From: Aliikangiella sp965214955
GTDB lineage: Bacteria; Pseudomonadota; Gammaproteobacteria; Enterobacterales; Kangiellaceae
Length of the DNA stretch: 64,000 nt
Assembly (NCBI GenBank): GCA_965214955.1
Contig: CBDCCU010000009.1
Coordinates: forward strand, 1,240,001 to 1,304,000
Direction of reading: 5' to 3'
Shown here piece after piece: positions 56,679-64,000 of the stretch; the first letter of the stretch is position 1, and each line of letters starts with the position of its first letter. A model generated the notes under the pieces. That model was given only the letters and a program-made list of their open reading frames with translations, ran no database searches and was not told where the DNA came from. The translations under genes were made by a program, and so were the position numbers.

Positions 56679-58949
56679 GTGAGTATAAAGGCAATAAAGA
56701 TAAAAAATTTGCTATCTTTTGAAGAGGTATCAATAAACGAATTCAAGGATATTAACTGTTTTATTGGTCAAAATAACGTTGGAAAGACCAATTTACTAAA
56801 GTTATTAGAATATTTTTATGAAAAACTTGAGGGTAATAGTGTTTTACCGCCAAGTCTCAATTCCAATTACAGTGCATATGGGTCAATCACGATCGTTTAC
56901 GATACTACGCGAATAAAAAGTATCGTAACCTCCAAAACTCCGAACAGCAAATTTCAAAAGCACATCTATAAAGTGCTTTTTTCGGGAGAGCCTTTAGGAC
57001 CCTTTAAGTCTTTATTCTCTTCTCGTTCAAAATACAAAGGCAATGCTCGTTCTAGTTATGAGCTAACGCTCAGAATAAATAAAAATGATTCTATTGAGTG
57101 GTCAACAAAGAGTAGCGAAATTAGGTCAGTTTTAAAGCATTTATACCCATTTTTCAGTATTCAAACAAGACACATTGATTTATATGATTGGAATAAACTA
57201 TGGACACTTATCAGTAAACTTAAATCATTTAATGTGGACCAGCTAAAAAGTGAAGATATTATTGATTATATCGACAAATCAATATCTGATAAATCGAGAT
57301 CATATGGGGATTTTATCGAAAAAGTTCAAAGGATCACCAGTACAACAAAATATAGTTATCATGACAAAATATTGAATTATGTAAAAGTTGGTCTAGAAGG
57401 ACACACTTTCACAATAGAGGGCGAAGGGCTATCGCGTCAATCAGATGGAACTAATTCTCATAAATATTTGGAGCTATTTCTTGATCTACTTATATCGTTA
57501 ACTAGGAGAGAGTATATTACACCTACAGTATATATTGACGAACCTGAGGTTGGCCTCCACCCAAAGCGAAATGAAGAACTGATATATAAACTTCACAGTA
57601 TTTATAGCTTATATAAAAACACGAGTGGTGATAGAGTTGTTGGTAAATATAAGACACCTTACCCTAGAGTTTTAATATCGACTCATTCGCCTAATATTGT
57701 TAAATATATTGTCAGGCTTTTTGATAAAAACCAACAGATTGTTCACTTTTCCAAAAAGAAAAGGGAATCCACAAAGCTAAACGTATTGAATTCTCAATAT
57801 GATGATTCTCGTTTTCTTAATGTTTTTAGTGATAATGAAGCAAGACTGTTTTTTAGTCATTTTATATTATTTGTTGAGGGGGAAACTGAGCTTGAAATTT
57901 TTGGTAATCTGAAACTGTCTGAAAAATTCTCAGTGCTTAGAAAGATTGATGTGTACAGAACTAACGCTGTCACTTTGAAGTATGTGAATCCTTCCTATTC
58001 TAATTTGGCGATACCGTATCTAGTTTTATACGATGCTGATGTTCTAATCGATGTACATCTTAAAGAAGAAACGATTACATATAAGAGTAAAAAAATTAAC
58101 TTAAATACTCTTCATAGTCAGCTTCTTAGTACCTACTACGGCTCTGAAAAATATAAGCTAAAAAAAAGCATTGAAAATGAATTGAAACAAGTCGCTGGAC
58201 AAAAGTCATTATGTGAAAAGAAGATCAGCTTCAAAATGTTTAAGTATGAAAGTTTTATAAAAAGACTAAATGCTAATGTTTTATCAGCCTACAAGACTAA
58301 ATTGACACACACTACTATCGAAGGGTGTCTGATCAATAAAAGTAACCTATCATTGTTCCTTGATTGGTTGGAGTTTGAGATTACTCACTATGTGAACGTA
58401 GGAGGTAGTGGTGATATGAGCAATAAAATATCATCATTTCAAAAAAAATACAAAAAAGGGAAAAGTCTGGAATATGTTTTTGAGAATCTATTTAGCTCAA
58501 ATCAAATTGAAGGTGATTTATCAAAAGCTGACTTGAAATTTGTTAACAAATTAAAAAAGGATCACTGGAACGCGCTGAAAAAAGAGATTGATATGCACTG
58601 TGATTCTGACAGTGAAATATTACAGTTGTTTAGATTAATCTTTGATGGGAAAACAGACTCATTAGTAAGTGTAGAAATTGAATATAAGAAGAAACAGAGG
58701 CAGACGAAGATAGACAGTGATTTTCTTAAGTTTGCTACAGATGTAAAAAAGAATCGCCTGAAAAAATTAGAATACCTGTTTGGAAAAACAAGTGGTTGGG
58801 CTACTAGATTTTTAAATTATAGTATTGACTATATTGAAGAAGACATTGTTAACAAGAGTGGAGGATATTTATCCTTCAACACAGAATTTGAAAAGTTATT
58901 TCCTGAATTATATGATATTATACAGGTCGCTTCTGATTCGATAGAATAG
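56679..58949 (+). CDS. Retron effector: OLD-like ATPase-TOPRIM nuclease
   Basis: A 756-residue protein starting at GTG 56679, with AGAGG eight bases upstream. The ABC-type ATPase has Walker A GQNNVGKTN (30-38), Walker B VYIDEPEVGLHP (about 288-299) and the switch histidine in LISTHSPN (about 332). The TOPRIM domain follows with FVEGETELEIF (about 396-406) and YDADVLIDV (about 448-456), the Glu and Asp residues that bind metal. The last ~270 residues are unrecognised. OLD-family nucleases serve as toxic effectors of retrons of the Eco8 type. The reverse transcriptase lies 154 bases downstream with the candidate RNA between, which supports this role. Confidence 0.85.
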   Translation: MSIKAIKIKNLLSFEEVSINEFKDINCFIGQNNVGKTNLLKLLEYFYEKLEGNSVLPPSLNSNYSAYGSITIVYDTTRIKSIVTSKTPNSKFQKHIYKVLFSGEPLGPFKSLFSSRSKYKGNARSSYELTLRINKNDSIEWSTKSSEIRSVLKHLYPFFSIQTRHIDLYDWNKLWTLISKLKSFNVDQLKSEDIIDYIDKSISDKSRSYGDFIEKVQRITSTTKYSYHDKILNYVKVGLEGHTFTIEGEGLSRQSDGTNSHKYLELFLDLLISLTRREYITPTVYIDEPEVGLHPKRNEELIYKLHSIYSLYKNTSGDRVVGKYKTPYPRVLISTHSPNIVKYIVRLFDKNQQIVHFSKKKRESTKLNVLNSQYDDSRFLNVFSDNEARLFFSHFILFVEGETELEIFGNLKLSEKFSVLRKIDVYRTNAVTLKYVNPSYSNLAIPYLVLYDADVLIDVHLKEETITYKSKKINLNTLHSQLLSTYYGSEKYKLKKSIENELKQVAGQKSLCEKKISFKMFKYESFIKRLNANVLSAYKTKLTHTTIEGCLINKSNLSLFLDWLEFEITHYVNVGGSGDMSNKISSFQKKYKKGKSLEYVFENLFSSNQIEGDLSKADLKFVNKLKKDHWNALKKEIDMHCDSDSEILQLFRLIFDGKTDSLVSVEIEYKKKQRQTKIDSDFLKFATDVKKNRLKKLEYLFGKTSGWATRFLNYSIDYIEEDIVNKSGGYLSFNTEFEKLFPELYDIIQVASDSIE

Positions 58950-59102
58950 AGAACCTGATTATTTGCTTGAAAATAATCAATGGGTTGTATGCTAGTCGTA
59001 CCTGGCTCTGAATTTACTAACACCGTGGTAGCACTGTTCGACGTAATGCTTTTTAGCTCCACTGGCGTGAAAAACGTTCATTAGTGTCGAATTGGAAGCG
59101 AT
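58926..59102 (+). ncRNA. Candidate retron msr-msd RNA
   Basis: Bases 58926-58943 and 59085-59102 pair over 18 bp (14 Watson-Crick, four G-U) and would be the a1/a2 arms flanking a retron RNA. a1 overlaps the 3' end of the effector gene and a2 covers the ribosome site of the RT gene. G58944, the first unpaired base after a1 in an ATAG context, is a candidate branch guanosine. An 8-bp perfect stem-loop follows (GATTATTT-GCTTGA-AAATAATC, 58957-58978), as in msr. A smaller hairpin is GGCGT-GAAAA-ACGTT (59064-59077). I could not define the main msd stem by eye. Confidence 0.7.
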
Positions 59103-59103
59103 A

Positions 59104-60243
59104 ATGACTCAACTAGAAAAATACAGATTCTATGATTGTATTGATAAAAATAATAAAGCAGTATTTAAGGCTAATGGCATACCTGCTATAAAATCATCTG
59201 ATGTTAAGCAGCTTAATATTGGACAAAAATACTTCTATAGCCTGGCTCACAACAATGCATACCAACTAATTCATAAAAAATTAATTGACCGTGTTTTTTC
59301 GAAATTTGAGATAAATAATGCTGCAACAGCATTTCGTGAGAATAAATCCTATTTAAATTTTCTGGAGCCGCATCTTAGAGGGTACTATTTCTTAAGATTA
59401 GACCTGAGCAGCTTTTTTCACTCAATCTCAGTGGATTTGATGAGAGATAGTTTTTCCGATATTTTTAAAGAAAAATTTGTTGATGATGTGGAAAAACAAA
59501 AAGTAGTCGATGGATTAATAAATTTAGTAACGTACAAAGTACCTAAAAAATCAAGCAATGAACGTTTTAGAGATAAGGTGATTTTACCCATGGGCTTTAA
59601 AACATCGCCTATTATTTCTAATATTGTATTTAGGAAAGTTGACATTCTGATCCAAAAATATTGTTCGTCCAAAAATATTTCATACTCTCGATATGCTGAT
59701 GATATGTTGTTTTCTTCAGAAAAAAATTCGAAGTTTGTACATTCAGAATCTTTTAATAGAGAGGTTGAGTATTTGCTTTCGATGCATAAATTTAAACTCA
59801 ATAAAAGGAAAACAATTAAAGCATGTCACACCATATCGCTAAACGGATATGTAGTTGAAAGTAAGGATATTGAAGGTCACGCAGGAAATTTAAGAATATC
59901 GAATAAGAAAACAAAAATTATTGAGAAATTAAACCAGAAGTTGCTTAAAGCAAAAAAAGAAAACAAAGTTGATGAGTCCGTACTAAAAATTCTAAATGAA
60001 CTATTCAAGTTCAGCAAAAAGAAGCACAGAATGCATAATGACTCATCGCCTGAATTCATCGATATGTATCTTAAACACCAGTTACTCAATAAGATAAATG
60101 GCTATCGTTCATACCTAATTAGTCTTATTCAATTTGATAAAAAATATAAATGTATAAATGCTGAAGCAATAAATAAATACAACACCATAATTGACGAGTT
60201 GAGCAGTCATGCAGATCGTTTATCTAAGCGTTGGCACTACTAA
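59104..60243 (+). CDS. Retron-type reverse transcriptase
   Basis: A 379-residue RT from the ATG at 59104 (GGAAG upstream; a TTG at 59092 is less likely). Motifs in order: LDLSSFFHSI (99-108, motif A Asp), LPMGFKTSPIISN (161-173), YSRYADDMLFS (194-204, catalytic Asp pair) and LNGYVV (246-251). The retron marker NAxxH before motif A is FLEPH here, and the VTG of region Y is LNG, so it is a divergent retron RT. It would copy the msd from the neighbouring RNA to form msDNA, which with the RT holds the effector in check. Confidence 0.88.
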   Translation: MTQLEKYRFYDCIDKNNKAVFKANGIPAIKSSDVKQLNIGQKYFYSLAHNNAYQLIHKKLIDRVFSKFEINNAATAFRENKSYLNFLEPHLRGYYFLRLDLSSFFHSISVDLMRDSFSDIFKEKFVDDVEKQKVVDGLINLVTYKVPKKSSNERFRDKVILPMGFKTSPIISNIVFRKVDILIQKYCSSKNISYSRYADDMLFSSEKNSKFVHSESFNREVEYLLSMHKFKLNKRKTIKACHTISLNGYVVESKDIEGHAGNLRISNKKTKIIEKLNQKLLKAKKENKVDESVLKILNELFKFSKKKHRMHNDSSPEFIDMYLKHQLLNKINGYRSYLISLIQFDKKYKCINAEAINKYNTIIDELSSHADRLSKRWHY

Positions 60244-60329
60244 ATTAGCAGAACATGATATTTCAAATTGATTATAAAAAATAAAAGATGGAATCAATGG
60301 GGTCAGAGCATTTGATTTGTGACTTTTTC

Positions 60330-61423
60330 CTGAATTCAACACCAAAGTGCACCATAGAGATTAGAACATAACGACATCAGCTGTTAGTGTTTGGTTTGCA
60401 GACTAAACATTAATAGAGAGGTCGTTATGTCCTATAGCCATATTACACAAAGAGAAAGATATGTCATCTTTCATTTATATATTTCAGGTTACAGTTTTCG
60501 GGAAATTGGTCGTCGTTTATTGCGTTCACACTCAACCATTTCAAGAGAAATAAAAAGAAACCAGAACAAATTATCAAAATACCATTATAGCTTTTCTCAC
60601 CGCTATTGCATTGCCCGAAAAAAACTAGCAAGGCACCAAAGGTGCTTAAATAATAAAAAGCTTGTTCGTTATGTTATTGCACGACTCAAGAAAAATTGGT
60701 CGCCTCAGCAAATATCAAATCGACTGAAACTCAAGTATGCTGATAATTTAAATATGCGAGTCAGTACTGAAACAATATATCAATGGGTTTATCAACAAAA
60801 AATAGCACTTCCCCAGTCATTTCAGTGCTTAAGAGCACAAAGAGCCAAGCGTAAAAAGCGTCGTAAAAGCAAGAATGATTCAGGGGTAATTGCCGCGCGT
60901 AAAATGATAAATACTCGCCCTTTGGCTGTTGCTGGTAAGCGACGTTATGGGGATTGGGAGGGCGACACTATCATTGGTCAACAAGGAACAGGGGCTATTG
61001 TGACTCATGTGGAAAGGAAAAGCTTATATCTCATTGCAGGCAAGTTACCGAGCAAACATGCCAAGCCATTATCAAAAGTAACCGCTCAGAAGTTTAGGAA
61101 AATTCCTAAATATTTAAGAAAAACATTAACGGTTGATAATGGTAGTGAATTTGCTGATTTTAAAACGATTGAGAAAAAGTCAAAGATTGATGTTTATTTT
61201 GCAGAGCCTTATTCACCATGGCAAAGAGGGTGTAATGAAAATATCAATGGATTATTAAGGCAATATTTTCCTAAAGGGAGTGATTTTACAAATTATAGTG
61301 ATAAAGATGTTGAAATTGCGGTAAGAGAAATCAATAATCGACCAAGGAAAACTTTAAACTACCGAACACCTGCTGAAGTGATGCGTGATGTAAGAAAACG
61401 GTGCGCTTTGGAGTAGAATTCAG
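60330..61423 (+). mobile_element. IS30-family insertion sequence
   Basis: A 1094-bp element with 24-bp inverted ends: CTGAATTCAACACCAAAGTG(CACC) at 60330-60353, and its imperfect reverse complement at 61400-61423. The transposase stop lies in the right end. No clear target duplication is visible at the flanks. Confidence 0.88.
60427..61416 (+). CDS. IS30-family transposase
   Basis: A 329-residue DDE transposase from the ATG at 60427 (GAGAGG upstream). An N-terminal helix-turn-helix (SFREIGRRLLRSHSTISREIKRN) is followed by the RNase H-like core with GDWEGDTIIGQ, TVDNGSEF and NENINGLLRQYFPKG providing Asp, Asp and Glu. Length and ends are complete, so it could be active. Confidence 0.95.
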   Translation: MSYSHITQRERYVIFHLYISGYSFREIGRRLLRSHSTISREIKRNQNKLSKYHYSFSHRYCIARKKLARHQRCLNNKKLVRYVIARLKKNWSPQQISNRLKLKYADNLNMRVSTETIYQWVYQQKIALPQSFQCLRAQRAKRKKRRKSKNDSGVIAARKMINTRPLAVAGKRRYGDWEGDTIIGQQGTGAIVTHVERKSLYLIAGKLPSKHAKPLSKVTAQKFRKIPKYLRKTLTVDNGSEFADFKTIEKKSKIDVYFAEPYSPWQRGCNENINGLLRQYFPKGSDFTNYSDKDVEIAVREINNRPRKTLNYRTPAEVMRDVRKRCALE

Positions 61424-61473
61424 CTTTTGGTCTATATTTAGCTTAAGTTAATTTTAATGCTTGAACCTTTACT

Positions 61474-62190
61474 ATGGCTCGTTTACCCAGGCTTGATTTA
61501 CCCAATATGCCTCAGCATATCATCCAGCGAGGCAACAACAAAGAGCCATGCTTTTTTGAAGAGCAAGACTACAAAGTTTATTTATCAAAACTCAATGAAT
61601 TTGCAAAACTCAATCAAGTATCAGTTCATGCCTTTGTATTAATGACTAACCATGTGCATTTGTTAGTTACAGCAAGTCATGAAGGCGGAGTTAGTAAACT
61701 AATGCAAATGCTAGGTAGTTACTATGTTCGATATATCAATAAAAAATATGAACGTACTGGCACTTTATGGGAAGGTCGTTATAAATCGACCTTAGTTGAT
61801 AGTGAGCAATCTCTATTAACGGTTAGCCGATATATTGAGTTAAATCCCGAAAGGGCAAATATGGTTGAATTGCCAGCTGAATATCCTTGGTCGAGCTTTA
61901 GAAAGAATGCTTTAGGCGTACCAATTGAATTAATCACACCACATATAACCTATAAACGACTAGCAAAAACAGATAAACTTAGGCAAAAGTATTATTTAGC
62001 TTTATTTGAAACTGAGTTGACTGATACGACTTTAGAGTCGATAAGAAGCTCAGTGAATAAGTCGTGGGTATTAGGCAGTAAAAAGTTTTGTAGTAAGATA
62101 GAGAAAGTGACTGGTAGAGCCGTTAAGCCAAAGGAGCGTGGTGGTGATAGGAAGTCGAAGGCTTACAAATTGAAAAATCAAATACTCTGA
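61474..62190 (+). CDS. RAYT (REP-associated tyrosine) transposase
   Basis: A 238-residue Y1-type transposase: MARLPRLDLPNMPQHIIQRGN opens it, MTNHVHLLVTAS holds the HUH histidines, and YVRYINKKYERTGTLWEGRYKS includes the catalytic tyrosine region. It ends just before the right terminal repeat of its element. The IS30 insertion sits 50 bases upstream of the start and may separate it from its promoter. Confidence 0.93.
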   Translation: MARLPRLDLPNMPQHIIQRGNNKEPCFFEEQDYKVYLSKLNEFAKLNQVSVHAFVLMTNHVHLLVTASHEGGVSKLMQMLGSYYVRYINKKYERTGTLWEGRYKSTLVDSEQSLLTVSRYIELNPERANMVELPAEYPWSSFRKNALGVPIELITPHITYKRLAKTDKLRQKYYLALFETELTDTTLESIRSSVNKSWVLGSKKFCSKIEKVTGRAVKPKERGGDRKSKAYKLKNQIL

Positions 62191-62192
62191 CC

Positions 62193-62606
62193 CTATTGAT
62201 TTATTAATGGCCACTCATTGGTGGGAGATGAAATTACTTCAGGTCCATCAGGTAAATTCTCAATAAGCGACTTAGGAAAGTGCTCTACCATTTCATTTCT
62301 TGAATGAACAAACTCTAAATCAGGTCCAAAGAAGCAAGTGTTTTCGAATTGCAATAAGTCGTAGATAACATATGGTAATTTTTCATGTGTTGTCGGACGG
62401 CTAAATGTTATCCCACTAACTCCTGACTCTTCGTCTCCATGTAGTAAAGCGTGATCACAAATATCCCCTACAGAAGATATAAATTCAAAACCGAAGTTTC
62501 CTTCTTCTACTCTTCCGTATTGAGATAAAACATCAACGAATTCCTTAAAAGGAATTTCTGATGAGTCGCCTCTCTCAAATTTCTGAATAAAAATTTCGTA
62601 CCCCAT
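62193..62606 (-). CDS. Integron cassette gene, unrecognised, 3' end cut by RAYT element
   Basis: A 137-residue protein starting MGYEIFIQKFERGDSSEIPF behind GGAAGGAA. I do not recognise the family; it looks like a small soluble acidic protein common among cassette genes. Its last codons (..LINQ, stop) are formed by the terminal inverted repeat of the RAYT element, so the natural C-terminus and its attC are lost. It directly follows the attC of the preceding cassette in the direction of transcription. Confidence 0.65.
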   Translation of the reverse strand: MGYEIFIQKFERGDSSEIPFKEFVDVLSQYGRVEEGNFGFEFISSVGDICDHALLHGDEESGVSGITFSRPTTHEKLPYVIYDLLQFENTCFFGPDLEFVHSRNEMVEHFPKSLIENLPDGPEVISSPTNEWPLINQ

Positions 62607-62623
62607 TTCCTTCCTCTAACTTA

Positions 62624-62678
62624 TAACGCCTCAAACACCGGCGCAGTTTACTGCGTCCGCGTGCTTTGACTTGTTAGC
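62624..62678 (-). other. Integron attC site
   Basis: On the minus strand it runs from GCTAACAAGTC through CAAAGCACGCGGACGCAG, a TAAA loop and CTGCGCCGGTGTTTG to GGCGTTATAAG. The arms pair with the unpaired extra bases that mark attC sites, and RYYYAAC/GTTRRRY-like cores are at the ends. The stop codon of the 62648-63304 gene lies inside it, as is usual for cassettes. Confidence 0.85.
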
Positions 62679-63304
62679 ATTTTTGCCATGCGCTCTAGAT
62701 CATTCGCAACATCGTTGAAACCAAAATAGTTTGTTGGATGCTCATATGCGGAGTCACTATGGCGTTCTGCCGGCTCATAGTCTGGTAATCGAGATCTCAA
62801 TTCGTCTCTAAGCATCATTGCATCCACTCTGAATCTACGATCATACTCTGCGTTTCTTTCATTGCTTAAACGCATTAATTCGTTTGTTTGCCTTTCCCAG
62901 TCTTTATTTCGCTCTTCCTCGGAAATCTCTGACGAGTTAGTACGAGAAGACATCATATTTCGGTCATCTTCGCGTTTGTACCTTTCAATAAAATCTCTTA
63001 GATTTTTTACAACATCCAATGATTTTTCTTTTAGCGCGACCTCATCTGAATCAACTACTACCTGGACTTTTTCATCATACTTTATAGCCCTATCTTTGTA
63101 TGATTCAGCCTGCTCGGTTTTAAGAAGCAAGCGCTCCTTCAATGTTTCGTTTGCAGCTTTAAGTTGATCAATTACGGCTGTAAACCTCCACCTTGCTGCA
63201 AAATAAGCGATCCCGAACATCAAAACAGCCAGTATCAGAAAAGCGTACGGGGCTTGTGAGATCACAGCCCATTCCTTTGAGATATATTCTAAAAGTTTCT
63301 CCAT
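62648..63304 (-). CDS. Integron cassette gene: membrane-anchored coiled-coil protein
   Basis: A 218-residue protein with one transmembrane helix (about residues 19-38: YAFLILAVLMFGIAYFAARW) then a long charged coiled coil (about 42-165) and an Asp/Glu/Arg-rich end. It is the first cassette after the integrase, starting 20 bases after a GTTAGCATCC cassette junction. The function is unknown. It ends in attC. Confidence 0.75.
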   Translation of the reverse strand: MEKLLEYISKEWAVISQAPYAFLILAVLMFGIAYFAARWRFTAVIDQLKAANETLKERLLLKTEQAESYKDRAIKYDEKVQVVVDSDEVALKEKSLDVVKNLRDFIERYKREDDRNMMSSRTNSSEISEEERNKDWERQTNELMRLSNERNAEYDRRFRVDAMMLRDELRSRLPDYEPAERHSDSAYEHPTNYFGFNDVANDLERMAKMLTSQSTRTQ

Positions 63305-63586
63305 TCTTGATCCTTGTGGATGCTAACAGCTTATTATATTCAGCAAACGCCATGAATGTTCGTGAAAGTGCGCTTGTAGAATTATTTGTGAATTGAATCA
63401 ACAGGTTACAGGAGTCCTTCTAACTTTCCAAGCGTTGTTAATTAGTTTTACTGCATATAATTACAAAACCTTAAATATATAATCATTTAAATCAGTTAGT
63501 TACAGAGTGCAATGCGTATTAATTACGAAAAACTTGATTTTAACTACTTGTATAACTAGTATTAAGTTGTATCCAAGGAGGAGGTT
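63305..63586. promoter_or_regulatory. attI/intergenic region between intI and first cassette
   Basis: It separates the leftward cassettes from the rightward integrase. TGCTAAC at 63321-63327 (GTTAGCA on the minus strand) is the likely attI/cassette crossover. The cassette promoter Pc is expected here, reading left, but I cannot pinpoint it. No other gene is supported. Confidence 0.55.
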
Positions 63587-63913
63587 ATGGCTCAATCTAA
63601 GTTTATGTGGCAAGTTAGATCAACAATTCGCGCAAGGCAATACTCATATCAAACAGAGAAAACTTATGTTTATTGGATTAAGTATTTCATCCATTTTTTT
63701 GACTTAAGACACCCGAAAGACATGGGGATTAAAGAAGTAAATATTTTCCTTACCTACTTGGCTGTTGAAAAGAAAGTTGCTCCGGCAACACAAAATCAGG
63801 CTCTATGTGCGCTTGTTTTTTTGTATAAACGAGTACTGGAAACACCTTTAGGTGAGGATTCTATTGACGCAGTGAGAAAAATAAGGGGTCGTGTACGTTT
63901 TACTATAAAATAA
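63587..63913 (+). pseudogene. intI: Integron integrase IntI, N-terminal part only
   Basis: About 108 codons from the ATG at 63587, behind AGGAGGAGG. IRARQYSYQTEKTYVYWIKYF, HPKDMGIKEVNIFLTYLAVEKKVAPATQNQALCALVFLYKRVL matches the SAM-like N-terminal domain of IntI. From about codon 98 (SIDAVRKI) the sequence turns into two tandem 29-base repeats with stops, instead of the expected catalytic domain. The window continues 87 bases further without recognisable IntI sequence. Confidence 0.85.
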
Positions 63914-63938
63914 GGGGGCGTGTACGTTTTACTATAAA
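63881..63938. repeat. Two tandem 29-bp repeats at the intI break
   Basis: ATAAGGGGTCGTGTACGTTT and its continuation ACTATAAA occur at 63881-63909 and, with one change (T to G), at 63910-63938. They mark where the integrase frame is lost and may be ends of another small element. Confidence 0.8.
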
Positions 63939-64000
63939 TAAGCTTACAAAAGGCATTCTTCTCGTCATATAAAAAAGCTCACCCATTTGTAGAAATCTTA

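Larger units (their letters stand above)
60292..62201. mobile_element. RAYT element with 27-bp inverted ends, split by IS30
   Basis: 60292-60318 and 62175-62201 are inverted repeats with two mismatches in 27 bases (AATCAATRGGGTCAGAG then YATTTGATTT). They enclose the transposase gene at 61474-62190 and a nested IS30-family insertion at 60330-61423. Degenerate copies of the same end lie at 18310, 56058 and 56349. Confidence 0.85.

Noticed and set aside
58957..58978. Stem-loop after the retron effector as a terminator
   Set aside because: It is A+T-rich without a following T run and lies inside the a1/a2-bounded RNA, which explains it better.
59418..59801. Antisense frame within the reverse transcriptase
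   Set aside because: It overlaps the catalytic motifs of the RT; the translation is Ser/Asn/Phe-rich noise.

Overview
The window is 64 kb of A+T-rich chromosome from a gammaproteobacterium, probably a marine one. This rests on a GlnE end, a TrhO-type tRNA hydroxylase, an alpha-2-macroglobulin/PBP1C pair, NtrC-type regulation of MacB-like exporters, RND efflux genes and an nsrR/nnrS block. I cannot name the genus from sequence reading alone.

Layout. 1-10 kb is core-like: the 3' part of glnE, a zinc-finger peptide, an RND efflux pair, 32-bp tandem repeats, an HDOD protein and a methyltransferase. At 10.08 kb a CAU-anticodon tRNA is followed by a 6.4-kb island bounded by a 26-bp duplication of the tRNA 3' end. 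The island holds an integrase stub and five co-oriented genes that look like an ABC-three-component (ABC-3C) defence system plus two passengers. 16.9-27.7 kb is accessory: an HxlR regulator, a DUF6090-like membrane protein, two penicillin-binding/beta-lactamase-type hydrolases each next to a regulator, a RAYT transposase between 176-bp direct repeats, a LysR/CPBP pair and a glutamine amidotransferase. 27.9-36.1 kb encodes the A2M/PBP1C envelope pair, followed by a formate/nitrite channel. 37.2-44.7 kb is a two-component system and a MacB-like exporter locus with a candidate sigma-54 promoter and paired upstream inverted repeats.

Between two inverted copies of a ~195-bp palindromic element (43.2 and 50.0 kb), almost every gene is broken by small indels: membrane fusion protein, CCGSCG peptide, nsrR, nnrS, a second membrane protein, alkB and a TPR protein. 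The genes immediately outside are intact. This is either a decaying segment or a poorly sequenced/assembled one.

50-56 kb carries a LytTR regulator, a zincin-like protein, trhO, a Phd/YefM-ParE toxin-antitoxin pair and a Fic protein with four helically phased upstream decamers. 56.7-60.2 kb encodes a retron of the type that pairs an OLD-like ATPase-TOPRIM effector with a reverse transcriptase. Between the two I find an 18-bp a1/a2 inverted repeat defining a ~177-nt candidate msr-msd RNA. 60.3-62.2 kb is a RAYT element interrupted by an IS30-family insertion. 62.2-63.9 kb is the start of a chromosomal integron: a truncated intI reading right and two leftward cassette genes separated by a well-formed attC site.

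The window therefore holds two multi-gene candidate anti-phage systems (ABC-3C island and retron), a toxin-antitoxin pair, a Fic locus, an integron remnant and several dispersed element ends. Functions are assigned from motifs read by eye; no database search was possible.
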